Assembly (NCBI GenBank): GCA_041946685.1
Contig: JBHGAV010000022.1
Location: 1-60,421 of the forward strand
Direction: 5' to 3'
Length of the DNA: 60,421 nt
Source of the DNA: JBHGAV01 sp041946685
GTDB lineage: Bacteria > Acidobacteriota > Terriglobia > Bryobacterales > Bryobacteraceae
The position numbers and the translations under genes were made by a program. The notes beneath the pieces were generated by a model. That model did no database searches. It was not told the origin of the DNA and saw only the letters and a program-made list of their open reading frames with translations. Shown in pieces: positions 1 through 8,603 of the stretch (positions are counted from its first letter, which is position 1; each line of letters starts with the position of its first letter).

Positions 1-803
1 GCAAAGAAATTGCGGGCATTGAGCACGTTGTTCCGAAAGAACTCGTAGGCATTCCCGTGATACTCATTGGTGCCTGACTTGACGGCGGCGTTCAACACTG
101 CGCCGGAGTATCCGGCCGCATCCGCGGTGAAGTTGTTGCTCTGAACCTTGAATTCCTGTAGAGCGTCGACCGGGGGACTGAATGCCGCGCCGGCGGCGAT
201 GAGATTTGTGTTGTCCGCGCCGTCCAGGAGGAACTGCGTCTGATTCGAACTCAGTCCTCCGATGTTGATGCCCAGGCTCAGGCTGCCGGCGGCTGCGCCA
301 GGTGTCGTGACCACAGTGGCGGGCGCCAGCGTCGCCAGTTGCAGCCAGTTCCTCCCGTTCAAAGGCAGTTCGACGATGTTCTTGTTGTCCACCACCTGCC
401 CCAGGGCCGCATCTTCCACCTGGAGCAGCGGCGCGGTGCCCGTGACGGCGATGGTCTCGGCCAGCGCGCCCACCTGGAGAGTGAAATCGACCCGGAGTCG
501 GTCCGCCACGCGCACATTGATGTCCCTTCGCACCATCGTGCTGAAGCCTTTTGCGGATACGGAGATCTCGTACACGCCGGGCACCAGCTGCGGCGCTCTC
601 CAGATGCCGGTCGCGTCCGTCACCGACACGAACGTGACGGAAGTCCCGGTGTTCCTTACAACCACCTCGGCTCCGGGCACGGCTGCGCCGCTGGGATCGG
701 TTATCGTTCCCATCATGCTGCCGGTCTCACTCTGTGCCAGCAGCAGCGGCACCAGGGCTAGGGCAAGCAATCCGAGCCCGAGTATTGTATTCCTGCACTG
801 CAT
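1..803 (-). CDS. TonB-dependent receptor, Oar-like (5' part, runs off the window)
   Basis: This is the N-terminal 267 residues of an outer-membrane receptor; the reading frame is open to the window edge. The ATG at 803 has an AAGGAG ribosome site 10 nt upstream. A signal peptide (hydrophobic run LGLGLLALALVPLLLA) is followed by a carboxypeptidase-regulatory-like domain (about residues 25-110, with GTITDPSGAAVPGA and GVYEISVSAKGF) and then the plug region (LPLNGRNW, FLLDGADNTN, VKSGTNEYHG, NVLNARNFF). These are the standard landmarks of the Oar/TonB-dependent receptors common in Acidobacteriota. The barrel lies outside the window, so substrate and TonB box cannot be judged. It is transcribed away from the Gfo/Idh/MocA gene at 1205 and has its own promoter at 864-893. 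Confidence 0.93.
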   Translation of the reverse strand, partial: MQCRNTILGLGLLALALVPLLLAQSETGSMMGTITDPSGAAVPGAEVVVRNTGTSVTFVSVTDATGIWRAPQLVPGVYEISVSAKGFSTMVRRDINVRVADRLRVDFTLQVGALAETIAVTGTAPLLQVEDAALGQVVDNKNIVELPLNGRNWLQLATLAPATVVTTPGAAAGSLSLGINIGGLSSNQTQFLLDGADNTNLIAAGAAFSPPVDALQEFKVQSNNFTADAAGYSGAVLNAAVKSGTNEYHGNAYEFFRNNVLNARNFF

Positions 804-863
804 TCTTCTGATACTCCTTTCCTGATTTGGCCTCCACTGATACGGCTATGGCTGTATTGGTAA

Positions 864-893
864 TTTATATACCTGAATATTATGAGTTGTCAA
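864..893 (-). promoter_or_regulatory. Sigma-70-type promoter of the receptor at 1-803
   Basis: On the minus strand a perfect TTGACA -35 box (888-893) is followed after 18 bp by TATAAA (864-869). The transcript would start about 55 nt upstream of the receptor ATG. The surrounding sequence is much richer in AT than the genes. Confidence 0.7.
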
Positions 894-1030
894 TGCAATT
901 TTTCGATCCTGAGGGCGATTGTTGAAGACAGTCTACGCCCCCTCAAGAGAGGATCACTCTTGATGCCCAGTTCACGCGAGTGGTATCGCGCCGCGGCTTC
1001 GAATACTAGGGGCGTCTCGCCTCAATTGGC

Positions 1031-1082
1031 GATGTTGTCTGGTCTCGCGCACTTCAAAAGCGCTCCGGTATTTGACAACATC
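1031..1082. repeat. 9-bp inverted repeat spanning the -35 box
   Basis: GATGTTGTC at 1031-1039 is matched by its exact reverse complement GACAACATC at 1074-1082. Centre-to-centre distance is 43 bp, about four helical turns. The right arm overlaps the -35 box of the promoter at 1072-1100, the layout expected for a repressor that loops or binds two half-sites. The binding protein is unknown. Confidence 0.5.
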
Positions 1083-1100
1083 ACTACCACCTTCTATAAT
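1072..1100 (+). promoter_or_regulatory. Consensus sigma-70 promoter for the 1205-8589 gene run
   Basis: TTGACA (1072-1077), a 17-bp spacer and TATAAT (1095-1100) match the sigma-70 consensus at every box position. Transcription would begin near 1107. Such a strong promoter normally needs a repressor, in keeping with the inverted repeat over its -35 box. Confidence 0.85.
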
Positions 1101-1204
1101 GCAAGGCGCGCTTATCAGGTGTGAGGTCTATCGCGCACGGGCTGTCCGGAAGCCAGGGGGCCGGGTGCGGGTACTGTAGAGTGAACCCAGTGTCAAACGA
1201 AGGC

Positions 1205-2746
1205 ATGTCTCGGAGGTACTTCTTTTACGGCTCGCTGCTCGCGGGTGTTGTGCCGCCAGGCGGGTTCGGCTCGGTTGCTTCGCTGAAGGCGCTGGGTTAC
1301 AGGTCGCCGAACGAGCTGTTGAACATTGCCAGCGTCGGTTCCGCCGGGAGGCCCTTTGAGGTGATGGCAGGCTGCGCCGGGGAGAACATCGTGGCGATTG
1401 CCGACGTCGATGACAGAGTGGCGGCGCCGGCCTACAAGAAGTACGAGAAGGCCGCACGATACAGAGATTTCCGCAGGATGCTGGACAAGGAGGGCAGGAA
1501 CATCGACGCTGTGATTGTCGGCTGCCCGGACCACATGCACGGCACGGTGGCCTTGTGGGCGATGGAGAGAGGCAAGCACGTCTACGTCGAGAAGCCGTTG
1601 ACACGCACCGTCGCGGAAGCCAGGATGCTCAGGGAGGCGGCCGTTCGGTACGGTGTAGCCACCCAGATGGGCAACCAGGGCTACTCCAACGAGGGAGCCC
1701 GCATTGCAGCGGAAATTCTCTGGTCCGGGGAAATCGGAAACGTCACGGAAGTCCATGCCTGGACCAGCCGGCCCATCTGGCCCCAGGGCCTCACGGAGAT
1801 ACCTCCCGCTGAGCCGGTGCCCTCCACCATCGACTGGGATCTCTGGCTGGGGATTGCCTCGTATCGCCCCTACACCTCAGGCGGTGAAGCATACGCCCGG
1901 AATTTCAGCCGTACCTACGGCAATGAGATTTCGCAAGGTTTCTATCTGCCGTTCAACTGGCGGGGCTTCTTCGACTTTGGAACGGGCCCGCTCGGTGACA
2001 TGGCGTGCCACATCCTGGGCGCTCCGCACATGGCGCTCCGGCTGGCCGCTCCGACGAGCGTGGAGTGCCTGAAGAAAGAGGGCGCCAGCCCGATCCAGTT
2101 CCCGAAGAAGACGGTCACCCGGATCCAGTTTCCAGCGCGCGGCGCGATGCCGCCGGTGACGCTCTACTGGTACGACGCCGCCACGGGCCCGATGTATGTC
2201 CCGCCTGGGCACCCTGAGAGCGAGCCGCTTATCGGCGGCCAGGGCGCCTTCGGCAGACCCATGACGATGATGGCTGCTCCGGGCCGCGGCGGCACGGGTC
2301 CGGGCGGGCCTGCTGCCGCCCCTCCGGGCCGGGTTGCGACGGCGCCGGCCGGTCCCGGCGGCCCGCCGAGAGGAGCGGGGCCGATGGCAGGGCGTGAAGG
2401 CGTCGTCTTCGTGGGTGAGAAGGGCTACATGACGACGGACAGCTACGGGGCAAGCGTGCGCCTGCTGCCGCTGGCCCGCCATGAAGCGTACAAGCTTCCC
2501 CCGCAGACGCTGACGCGCTCGCCAGGCCATCAGCGCGACTGGATACGCGCGTGCAAGGGCGGGGAACCGGCGTGCTCCAATTTCAGCGTATCGGCGCCTT
2601 TTGCGGAATGGATTGCCATGGCCGTGATCGCCATGCGCGTGGAGGGGAAACTGGAATGGGACGATGCCCGGATGAAGTTCACCAATAGCGCCGAGGCTAA
2701 CCGCTTCGTCAAACCTGAGGTCCGAAAAGGCTGGAGCCTCACCTGA
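1205..2746 (+). CDS. Tat-exported Gfo/Idh/MocA family oxidoreductase (1)
   Basis: This is a 513-residue predicted NAD(P)-dependent sugar or cyclitol oxidoreductase, probably periplasmic. The N-terminus (SRRYFF plus a hydrophobic stretch) is a twin-arginine signal. The Rossmann domain carries the family lysine motif EKP (near residue 130) and GNQGYSNEG; the C-terminal domain has the DMACH motif (Asp265, His269). Two features are odd. The dinucleotide loop reads GSAGRP, without the last glycine of GxGxxG, and a Gly/Pro/Ala-rich insert lies at about residues 358-397 (nt 2276-2395). The start is uncertain: ATG 1205 gives a signal beginning at the RR motif, while the GTG at 1181 gives an N-terminus more like the paralog at 31107. 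It leads a run with GH32, an epimerase and sucrose phosphorylase. The substrate is unknown. Confidence 0.88.
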   Translation: MSRRYFFYGSLLAGVVPPGGFGSVASLKALGYRSPNELLNIASVGSAGRPFEVMAGCAGENIVAIADVDDRVAAPAYKKYEKAARYRDFRRMLDKEGRNIDAVIVGCPDHMHGTVALWAMERGKHVYVEKPLTRTVAEARMLREAAVRYGVATQMGNQGYSNEGARIAAEILWSGEIGNVTEVHAWTSRPIWPQGLTEIPPAEPVPSTIDWDLWLGIASYRPYTSGGEAYARNFSRTYGNEISQGFYLPFNWRGFFDFGTGPLGDMACHILGAPHMALRLAAPTSVECLKKEGASPIQFPKKTVTRIQFPARGAMPPVTLYWYDAATGPMYVPPGHPESEPLIGGQGAFGRPMTMMAAPGRGGTGPGGPAAAPPGRVATAPAGPGGPPRGAGPMAGREGVVFVGEKGYMTTDSYGASVRLLPLARHEAYKLPPQTLTRSPGHQRDWIRACKGGEPACSNFSVSAPFAEWIAMAVIAMRVEGKLEWDDARMKFTNSAEANRFVKPEVRKGWSLT

Positions 2747-2780
2747 TCGGTCCATAAGGAAGGTATCGAGACTCGCTGAG

Positions 2781-4325
2781 ATGATTACACGGCGCCAACT
2801 TCTGGGAACCAGCGCCGCCGCTCCGGCGGCACTTCCGCTGCTGGGGGTTGACGACGACCGGGCGGGCCAGGTCCACGCTATGGAAGCTGTGCTGTCTGCG
2901 GCACCGGCTGCTGAGGCTGACCCGGAGCGGCCTATCTACCATTTCCGCCCCCCGGCCAACTGGACCAACGATCCCAACGGGACGTTCTTCCATCGGGCCT
3001 GGCATCACCTCTTCTACCAGCTCAACCCGTTCGCGGCCAGCATTGGCAACCAGCATTGGGGCCACGCCCGCAGCCGGGACCTGGTGAACTGGGAGCACCT
3101 CCCCGTCGCTCTCTGGCCATCCACCAGCAAGGGAGAGAAGGCCCTGTACTCAGGCGGCGCGATCATTGCCAAGGATGGGCGTCCCCGAATTCTTTACACG
3201 AGCATCGGTCATCCGCAGCCTGAACAGTGGCTTGCCATTCCCAAAGACGAAGATTGCCTCGAATGGGAGAAGTTCGCTGGGAACCCGGTCCTCACAGCGG
3301 ACGCGCACGGGAAGCTGCAAGTGGACCAGTGGCGCGATCCGTTCCTGTTCACGGAGGACGGCCGCACCTATATGGTCTGCGGGGGCAACACCCCCGTCTA
3401 CCGGCGCGGAGGCGAGGGTGCCGTTCAGCTTTACCAGGCGCAGGACGAGGCGCTCACCAAGTGGACACACCTGGGGGTCGTCTTCCGGTACCGGGATCGC
3501 GGTACATTCAACATCGAGTGCCCGAACCTGTTCAAGCTGGACGGCAGGTGGGTTCTGATCGTCTCGCCACACCGACCGTGCGAGTACTTCATTGGTGAGC
3601 TGGATCTGAAGCGTGTTAGGTTCCTTCCCGAGGAGCACGGAGTGCTCGATCCGGGAAGCGCCTATGCCAGCAACATCTCCGTGGACGATAGGGGCCGCAC
3701 GATCCTCTGGCTGTGGGGCCGCACGAACACTCAGCCCGGCAAGGGCTGGAACGGCGTGATCGTGATGCCGCGAATCCTGTCGATCGGTCCGGACGGATTT
3801 CTGCGGCAACAGGTGCCCGAGGAGTTCTCTTCGCTGCGCGGTGCGGCGGTGACGGTCCCGCCGGCGGTTCTGGGGGAGACGCCGCTCGTCGTGGAGAGCA
3901 TCCGGGGCGATGCATTGGAGATCGAGGCGGAGTTCTCGGCGGGCTCTGCCGGCGGCTATGGCCTCCAGTTGCGGCGGGCCGAGTCCGGGGCGGCTGGGCT
4001 GGTCGTTGCGGTGCGGCGGGGCACCCTTTTTGTTGGGAACACCCAGACGTACATCGGCACCGCCGAGCGGTGCAGGCTGCGCGTCTTTCTGGACAAGCGC
4101 GTGGCTGAAGTGTACGTGGACGGAGGACTGGCAGCCGTCTTCACCACCGTGGACGCCGCTCCCACAGACCTGGGGGTCGCCGCTTTCGCGCAACCCCCCT
4201 CCGTAGGGCGAGGCGGGCAGCCGGGTCCTCTCGGGAACTCGCCGTTAAGACCGGCGAGACTGGAATCGATGACGATTTGGCCCATGAAACCGGCCCGGAT
4301 GAGCATGGATAGGTTTCGAACGTGA
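2781..4325 (+). CDS. Exported glycoside hydrolase family 32 (fructan/sucrose hydrolase)
   Basis: A 514-residue GH32 enzyme that would release fructose from fructans (levan, inulin) or sucrose. The three catalytic signatures are present: WTNDPNG (61-67, Asp64 nucleophile), RDP (185-187, transition-state stabiliser) and EC (Glu246, acid/base). A C-terminal beta-sandwich follows the five-bladed propeller, as is normal for the family. The N-terminus TRRQLLGTSAAAPAALPLLG looks like a Tat signal, so it probably acts in the periplasm. The gene lies 34 bp after the oxidoreductase and 27 bp before the epimerase, in one presumed operon. Endo- or exo-action and the preferred linkage cannot be read from sequence. 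Confidence 0.93.
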   Translation: MITRRQLLGTSAAAPAALPLLGVDDDRAGQVHAMEAVLSAAPAAEADPERPIYHFRPPANWTNDPNGTFFHRAWHHLFYQLNPFAASIGNQHWGHARSRDLVNWEHLPVALWPSTSKGEKALYSGGAIIAKDGRPRILYTSIGHPQPEQWLAIPKDEDCLEWEKFAGNPVLTADAHGKLQVDQWRDPFLFTEDGRTYMVCGGNTPVYRRGGEGAVQLYQAQDEALTKWTHLGVVFRYRDRGTFNIECPNLFKLDGRWVLIVSPHRPCEYFIGELDLKRVRFLPEEHGVLDPGSAYASNISVDDRGRTILWLWGRTNTQPGKGWNGVIVMPRILSIGPDGFLRQQVPEEFSSLRGAAVTVPPAVLGETPLVVESIRGDALEIEAEFSAGSAGGYGLQLRRAESGAAGLVVAVRRGTLFVGNTQTYIGTAERCRLRVFLDKRVAEVYVDGGLAAVFTTVDAAPTDLGVAAFAQPPSVGRGGQPGPLGNSPLRPARLESMTIWPMKPARMSMDRFRT

Positions 4326-4352
4326 CAACCTGGAAGGGGAAGGAGATCTGAA

Positions 4353-5774
4353 ATGAAGCATTCCAAGTTCGGCTTTGGGTGCAGGATCGGCGCGGTCTGC
4401 GTCCTGATTCTTGGGACCGTCTCTCCCGTGGCCGCTGCGGGGCAGCAGCAGAGGAAATACCAGCGCCTTCCGGATGCGGAGATTCGAAAGTACGTGGATC
4501 GGGAATGGGTCCGGAAGAGCGCCGTGAACGATCTCCTCGACTACTGGGTGAAGGCGGCGGTCATGCCCAACGGTTTCATCCAGGAAAACCTGGACCGGCA
4601 GTGGAAGCCATGGGGCGAGCAGCGCGAGGCAAGCGTGAACGGCCAGGGCCGCGTCCTTTACACGCTGGCGATCGGCTACGAGATGAGCGGAAGAGAGAAA
4701 CGCTATCTGGATGCCGTGAATAGAGCGGCCGACTTCCTGATGAAGATGCGCGACGAGCAGTACGGCGGATACTACAACCGGATGACGCCGGACCTGAAGG
4801 TCATCGACGACAGCAAGACCGGGTTCCAGAGTTTCGTCATCTTCTCGCTCGCCCATGCCGCCCGTGTGACGAAGAACGACCGGTACGCGAAAGCCGCTCT
4901 CGAAGCTTTCCGGGAGCTCAAGGCGAAGATGTCGGACGGGCCTTTCATCGGCGGCAGCTTTAACCGCGAGTTCACCGGCCCGGCTGCACGCGGGATGGGC
5001 TTCGGCGCGCGTGGTGGAGCAGGCAGGGGCGGCGCCGGCGAGGCGGGCGGCCGCGGCGGAGTCCCCCAGGGCGCGCCCCGAGGAGGCGGTTACCAGATGT
5101 CGCCCGGCGGACACATGCTCAACCTGCACATGTTCGAGGCGCTGCTGGGTTTGTACGAAGCCACGCGTTCCAAGGAGGTGTGGGACACCATCTCCGCTCA
5201 ACTGGACTTCATCGCAAAGGTCTACAACTATGACCAGGGCTATCTGTCGGAGGTCTACGACGCCGACTGGAAGCCCATCGGCAACCCTTCCGCCAATCCC
5301 GGACACCTGTTTGAGTGGGCCTCCCTGCTGAGTCGCGCGGTGGAGTTGGGCGCGGACCCGAAATTCGTCGAGTTGGGCAGCCGGAATATCGACATGGGAC
5401 TGAAGAGCTACAACAAAGATGTCGGCGGCCTGGGGGGTCGGAACGCCAGCGGCGCGCCGGCGCTCATGCTATGGTGGCCTCAGTGCGAGGTCATCAAGGC
5501 CACGGCGCACTATGCGATCCTGCGCGGCCGCAGCGACCTTTGGCCCTACTACCAGCAGACTTTGGATTTCGTCAAGAAGACCTACCTGGACACGGAGTAC
5601 GGAGGGTGGTTCGAGGGATACATCCCCGGTTCGCCCCGGGAAGCGCTCGGCGAGCGCGCGTACATCAAGGGGGCGGTGGACGGACCGGAGTTGAGCCCGT
5701 ACCACATGATTTCGATGTTCCACGATCTGTGGCGCATCACAGACCCGAAGTACAAACCGGAGTCTGGCAGGTAG
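4353..5774 (+). CDS. Exported AGE-family (N-acylglucosamine 2-epimerase-like) protein
   Basis: A 473-residue (alpha/alpha)6-barrel protein of the AGE superfamily, which includes cellobiose 2-epimerase, mannose isomerase and N-acylglucosamine 2-epimerase. Family landmarks are NLHMFEALLGLYEAT (about 256), GHLFEWASLL (about 317), LWWPQCE (about 373) and PYHMISMFHDLW (about 449). A signal peptide (CVLILGTVSPVAAAG) precedes the domain. Export is unusual because characterised members are cytoplasmic. A Gly/Arg-rich insert (about 209-248, nt 4978-5094) interrupts the domain. The ribosome site AAGGAG lies 9 nt before the ATG. Between GH32 and sucrose phosphorylase it may epimerise or isomerise fructose, mannose or a disaccharide; the exact reaction is inference. 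Confidence 0.85.
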   Translation: MKHSKFGFGCRIGAVCVLILGTVSPVAAAGQQQRKYQRLPDAEIRKYVDREWVRKSAVNDLLDYWVKAAVMPNGFIQENLDRQWKPWGEQREASVNGQGRVLYTLAIGYEMSGREKRYLDAVNRAADFLMKMRDEQYGGYYNRMTPDLKVIDDSKTGFQSFVIFSLAHAARVTKNDRYAKAALEAFRELKAKMSDGPFIGGSFNREFTGPAARGMGFGARGGAGRGGAGEAGGRGGVPQGAPRGGGYQMSPGGHMLNLHMFEALLGLYEATRSKEVWDTISAQLDFIAKVYNYDQGYLSEVYDADWKPIGNPSANPGHLFEWASLLSRAVELGADPKFVELGSRNIDMGLKSYNKDVGGLGGRNASGAPALMLWWPQCEVIKATAHYAILRGRSDLWPYYQQTLDFVKKTYLDTEYGGWFEGYIPGSPREALGERAYIKGAVDGPELSPYHMISMFHDLWRITDPKYKPESGR

Positions 5775-5832
5775 GAGAGACGCCGGCAGCGCGGCCAGCG
5801 GCGGCTCGACGATTGCTTTCTCGACTCTGACT

Positions 5833-7335
5833 ATGAAGAACCAGACTCAACTCATCACGTACGTCGACCGGCTCTCAGGCGGGGGATTCCGCGAGCTGAA
5901 GGCACTGCTCGGCGGTCCGCTCGCCGGCGTCTTCGGCGGCGTGCACGCGCTGCCGTTCTTTCACCCGATTGACGGGGCGGACGCGGGTTTCGATCCCATC
6001 GACCACACCGTAGTCGACGCTCGCCTCGGCACCTGGGAGGACGTGCGTTCCCTGAGCGGCTCCGTGGAGGTCGTGGCTGACCTGATTGTCAACCACATCT
6101 CGCTGCAATCGCCGCAGTTTCTGGACTTCTCTCGGCGCGGCGGGGATTCACCCTACGCGGGCATGTTCATCTCTTACGACCGCGTCTTTCCGGATGGCGC
6201 CAGGGAACAGGATCTGCTGTCCATCTACCGGCCGCGTCCGACGCTGCCTTTCAGCGTCACGACTCTTGAGTCGGGCGTGAAACGCATAATGTGGACGACT
6301 TTCAACCCCCAGCAGATCGACATTGACGTGCGCCATCCCGCAACGGAGGCGTACTTAGACACAATCCTCGAGAGGTTCCACGCGGGCGGCGTCCGGATGG
6401 CGCGCCTCGACGCCGTGGGCTACGCGATCAAGAAGCCCGGAACCAGTTGTTTCATGATTCCCGAAACGTTCGCCTACATCGCCGAACTGACGGCGAAGGC
6501 CCGCGCGCTCGGCATCGAGGTGCTGGTCGAGATCCACAGCCATTTCCTGAAGCAGATCGAGATCGCGCGCCAGGTCGACTGCGTCTACGATTTCGCCTTG
6601 CCGCCGCTCGTGCTGCACGCTCTGTTCAAGAAGGACGGACGGCCGCTGGCGCGCTGGCTCAACATCAGCCCGCGCAACGCCGTCACCGTCCTGGACACGC
6701 ACGATGGTATCGGCGTCATCGACGTCGGCGCGGATGCAGCAGGCACGCCCGGTCTTCTTCCTCCCGAAGACATCGACGATCTGGTCGAGACCATCCATGA
6801 GCGCAGCAACGGCCAGAGCCGGCAGGCCACCGGCGCCGCAGCCAGCAACTTGGACCTCTATCAGGTGAACTGCACGTTCTACGACGCGCTGGGAAGGCGC
6901 GATACCGATTACCTGATCGCCCGCGCTTTGCAGTTGTTCGCGCCGGGCGTTCCCCAGGTCTACTACGTCGGACTTCTGGCCGGCTGCAACGATATGGAAC
7001 TGCTTGCCCGCACGGGAGTCGGGCGTGACATCAACCGGCACTACTACACTCCCGAAGAAGTTGAAGCTGCACTCGGGCGGCCGGTGGTGCGGAGCCAGAT
7101 CGACCTCATGCGATTTCGAAACACCCACCCGGCCTTCGGCGGCGAGGTGCGAGTGGAGGCGCCCGCGGCCCACAGGCTTGCGATCGAATGGCGGCGCGGC
7201 GCAGACCTGGCGAGGCTCGATGTGGACTTGTCCGCCCCCGGGGGCTGGATTACCTGCTCGAGCCCGGGCGGCACGCGGAAGTACGATGTGATCCCGGAAA
7301 GCACGGGCATCGCCGGCTGGGACGCACGAAGCTGA
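5833..7335 (+). CDS. sucP: Sucrose phosphorylase (GH13_18)
   Basis: A 500-residue cytoplasmic enzyme converting sucrose and phosphate into alpha-glucose 1-phosphate and fructose (EC 2.4.1.7). It follows the bifidobacterial family along its whole length: QLITYVDRL at the N-terminus, DGADAGFDPIDHT, VADLIVNH, then LDAVGY with nucleophile Asp193, VEIHSH with acid/base Glu233 and DTHDGIG with Asp291. Each catalytic residue sits one position after its counterpart in the Bifidobacterium enzyme (Asp192, Glu232, Asp290). The loop motifs PGVPQVYYVG and NDMELL are also kept. No signal peptide is seen, so sucrose must be imported, plausibly by the MFS carrier 12 bp downstream. Closely related sucrose 6-phosphate phosphorylases are the main alternative. 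Confidence 0.94.
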   Translation: MKNQTQLITYVDRLSGGGFRELKALLGGPLAGVFGGVHALPFFHPIDGADAGFDPIDHTVVDARLGTWEDVRSLSGSVEVVADLIVNHISLQSPQFLDFSRRGGDSPYAGMFISYDRVFPDGAREQDLLSIYRPRPTLPFSVTTLESGVKRIMWTTFNPQQIDIDVRHPATEAYLDTILERFHAGGVRMARLDAVGYAIKKPGTSCFMIPETFAYIAELTAKARALGIEVLVEIHSHFLKQIEIARQVDCVYDFALPPLVLHALFKKDGRPLARWLNISPRNAVTVLDTHDGIGVIDVGADAAGTPGLLPPEDIDDLVETIHERSNGQSRQATGAAASNLDLYQVNCTFYDALGRRDTDYLIARALQLFAPGVPQVYYVGLLAGCNDMELLARTGVGRDINRHYYTPEEVEAALGRPVVRSQIDLMRFRNTHPAFGGEVRVEAPAAHRLAIEWRRGADLARLDVDLSAPGGWITCSSPGGTRKYDVIPESTGIAGWDARS

Positions 7336-7347
7336 GGAGATATAGCG

Positions 7348-8589
7348 ATGGCAGGATCGACTACCCCAAGCACAAGTCTTACGGCAATCAAGTATCTGAC
7401 CTTTCTGATGTTCATGATGTTTGCCATGACCACCGACTCGGTCGGGGTCATCATTCCGGAGGTCAGCAAGGAGTTCAAGCTCAGCATGACGGCGGCTGGG
7501 GCTTTCCATTACGCCAACATGACCGCGATCGCGCTCGCCGGGATTTTCCTCGGATACCTGGCGGACAAGCTCGGGCGCAAGAAGACGATTATTCTTGGCC
7601 TGATCCTTTTTGCGGTCAGCTCCTGCCTGTTCGCCGTCGGGAACTCCTTCCCTTTCTTCCTGACACTGCTGATCGCCTCCGGAGCATCGATCGGGATTTT
7701 CAAGACCGGCGCCCTGGCGTTGGTTGGAGACATCTCCCGATCGACTGCGGAGCACACTTCAACGATGAATACCGTTGAGGGTTTCTTCGGTGTCGGCGCA
7801 ATCATCGGGCCGGCAATCGTGGCAAGGCTACTTTCCTCCGGCATGTCGTGGAAATGGCTCTATCTGCTGGCGTCCGCCATTTGCGTCCTGTTGATCGTCA
7901 CGGCCTTGCTGGCGAAGTACCCCAAGACGATCAAGACGGTCGAGGAACCGATTGACCTTCGCCGCACCATGAAGATGATGAGAAGCCGCTTCGCCATGGG
8001 TTTCTCATTCGGAATCTTCCTGTACGTGGTCGTTGAATGCGCCGTCTACGTCTGGATGCCGACGCTGCTCTCCGCCGACGCGGCCCATCCCGGTTTTCTG
8101 GCGACCTACGCCATTTCGGTCTTCTTCGTGCTCCGCGCGGCCGGACGCTTCCTGGGCGCCTGGGTGCTGGCCCGCTGGAACTGGTCGGTGGTCATGGTGA
8201 TCTTCAGCGCCCTGATTCTGGCCTGCTTCGTCGGCAGCCTGGCCGGCGGAGCCTCGACGGCAGCTTACCTGCTCCCGCTTTCAGGTCTGTTCATGTCGAT
8301 GATCTATCCCACGCTCAACTCAAAAGGCATAAGCTGCTATCCCAAGTCGGAGCACGGAGCCGTGGCAGGCGTGATCCTGTTCTTTACCTGCGCGGCTGCG
8401 GCGCTCGGTCCGCTGGCCATGGGTGCGGTGAGCGACGTCTTTGGCCACCCGAAATACGGCTTCGTTCTGGCGTCGGTCGCCGCGGGCTTGCTCTTCCTCG
8501 GCTTGGTGTGGAACTGGCGCTACGGTCCCGCCCGCGAGCGGCTGCTCCAGCTCAATGCGAGCGAGTACGAACCGGCCGGCGCAGACTGA
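7348..8589 (+). CDS. MFS transporter (probable sugar importer)
   Basis: A 413-residue inner-membrane carrier with about 12 hydrophobic helices and the MFS loop motif GYLADKLGRKK between helices 2 and 3. The GAGGAG ribosome site lies 8 nt before the ATG. It follows sucrose phosphorylase by 12 bp and ends the presumed operon, 14 bp before the convergent GH97 gene. By position it could import sucrose or the products of the exported GH32 and epimerase. Substrate specificity cannot be read from the sequence. Confidence 0.85.
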   Translation: MAGSTTPSTSLTAIKYLTFLMFMMFAMTTDSVGVIIPEVSKEFKLSMTAAGAFHYANMTAIALAGIFLGYLADKLGRKKTIILGLILFAVSSCLFAVGNSFPFFLTLLIASGASIGIFKTGALALVGDISRSTAEHTSTMNTVEGFFGVGAIIGPAIVARLLSSGMSWKWLYLLASAICVLLIVTALLAKYPKTIKTVEEPIDLRRTMKMMRSRFAMGFSFGIFLYVVVECAVYVWMPTLLSADAAHPGFLATYAISVFFVLRAAGRFLGAWVLARWNWSVVMVIFSALILACFVGSLAGGASTAAYLLPLSGLFMSMIYPTLNSKGISCYPKSEHGAVAGVILFFTCAAAALGPLAMGAVSDVFGHPKYGFVLASVAAGLLFLGLVWNWRYGPARERLLQLNASEYEPAGAD

Positions 8590-8603
8590 ACGGCACAGGT
8601 TCT

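Larger units (their letters stand above)
804..1204. other. Divergent intergenic region with two promoters
   Basis: This 400-bp stretch separates the leftward receptor from the rightward Gfo/Idh/MocA gene. Its first 100 bp are AT-rich and carry the receptor promoter; the right part carries a consensus sigma-70 promoter and a 9-bp inverted repeat. A possible 80-residue reading frame (882-1124) has no recognisable domain and covers both promoters, so I do not call it. If the GTG at 1121 or 1181 is the real start of the downstream gene, the region is 84 or 24 bp shorter. Confidence 0.7.

Noticed and set aside
882..1124. An 80-residue open frame in the divergent intergenic region
   Set aside because: It has no recognisable domain, no convincing ribosome site, and lies across both promoters and the inverted repeat.
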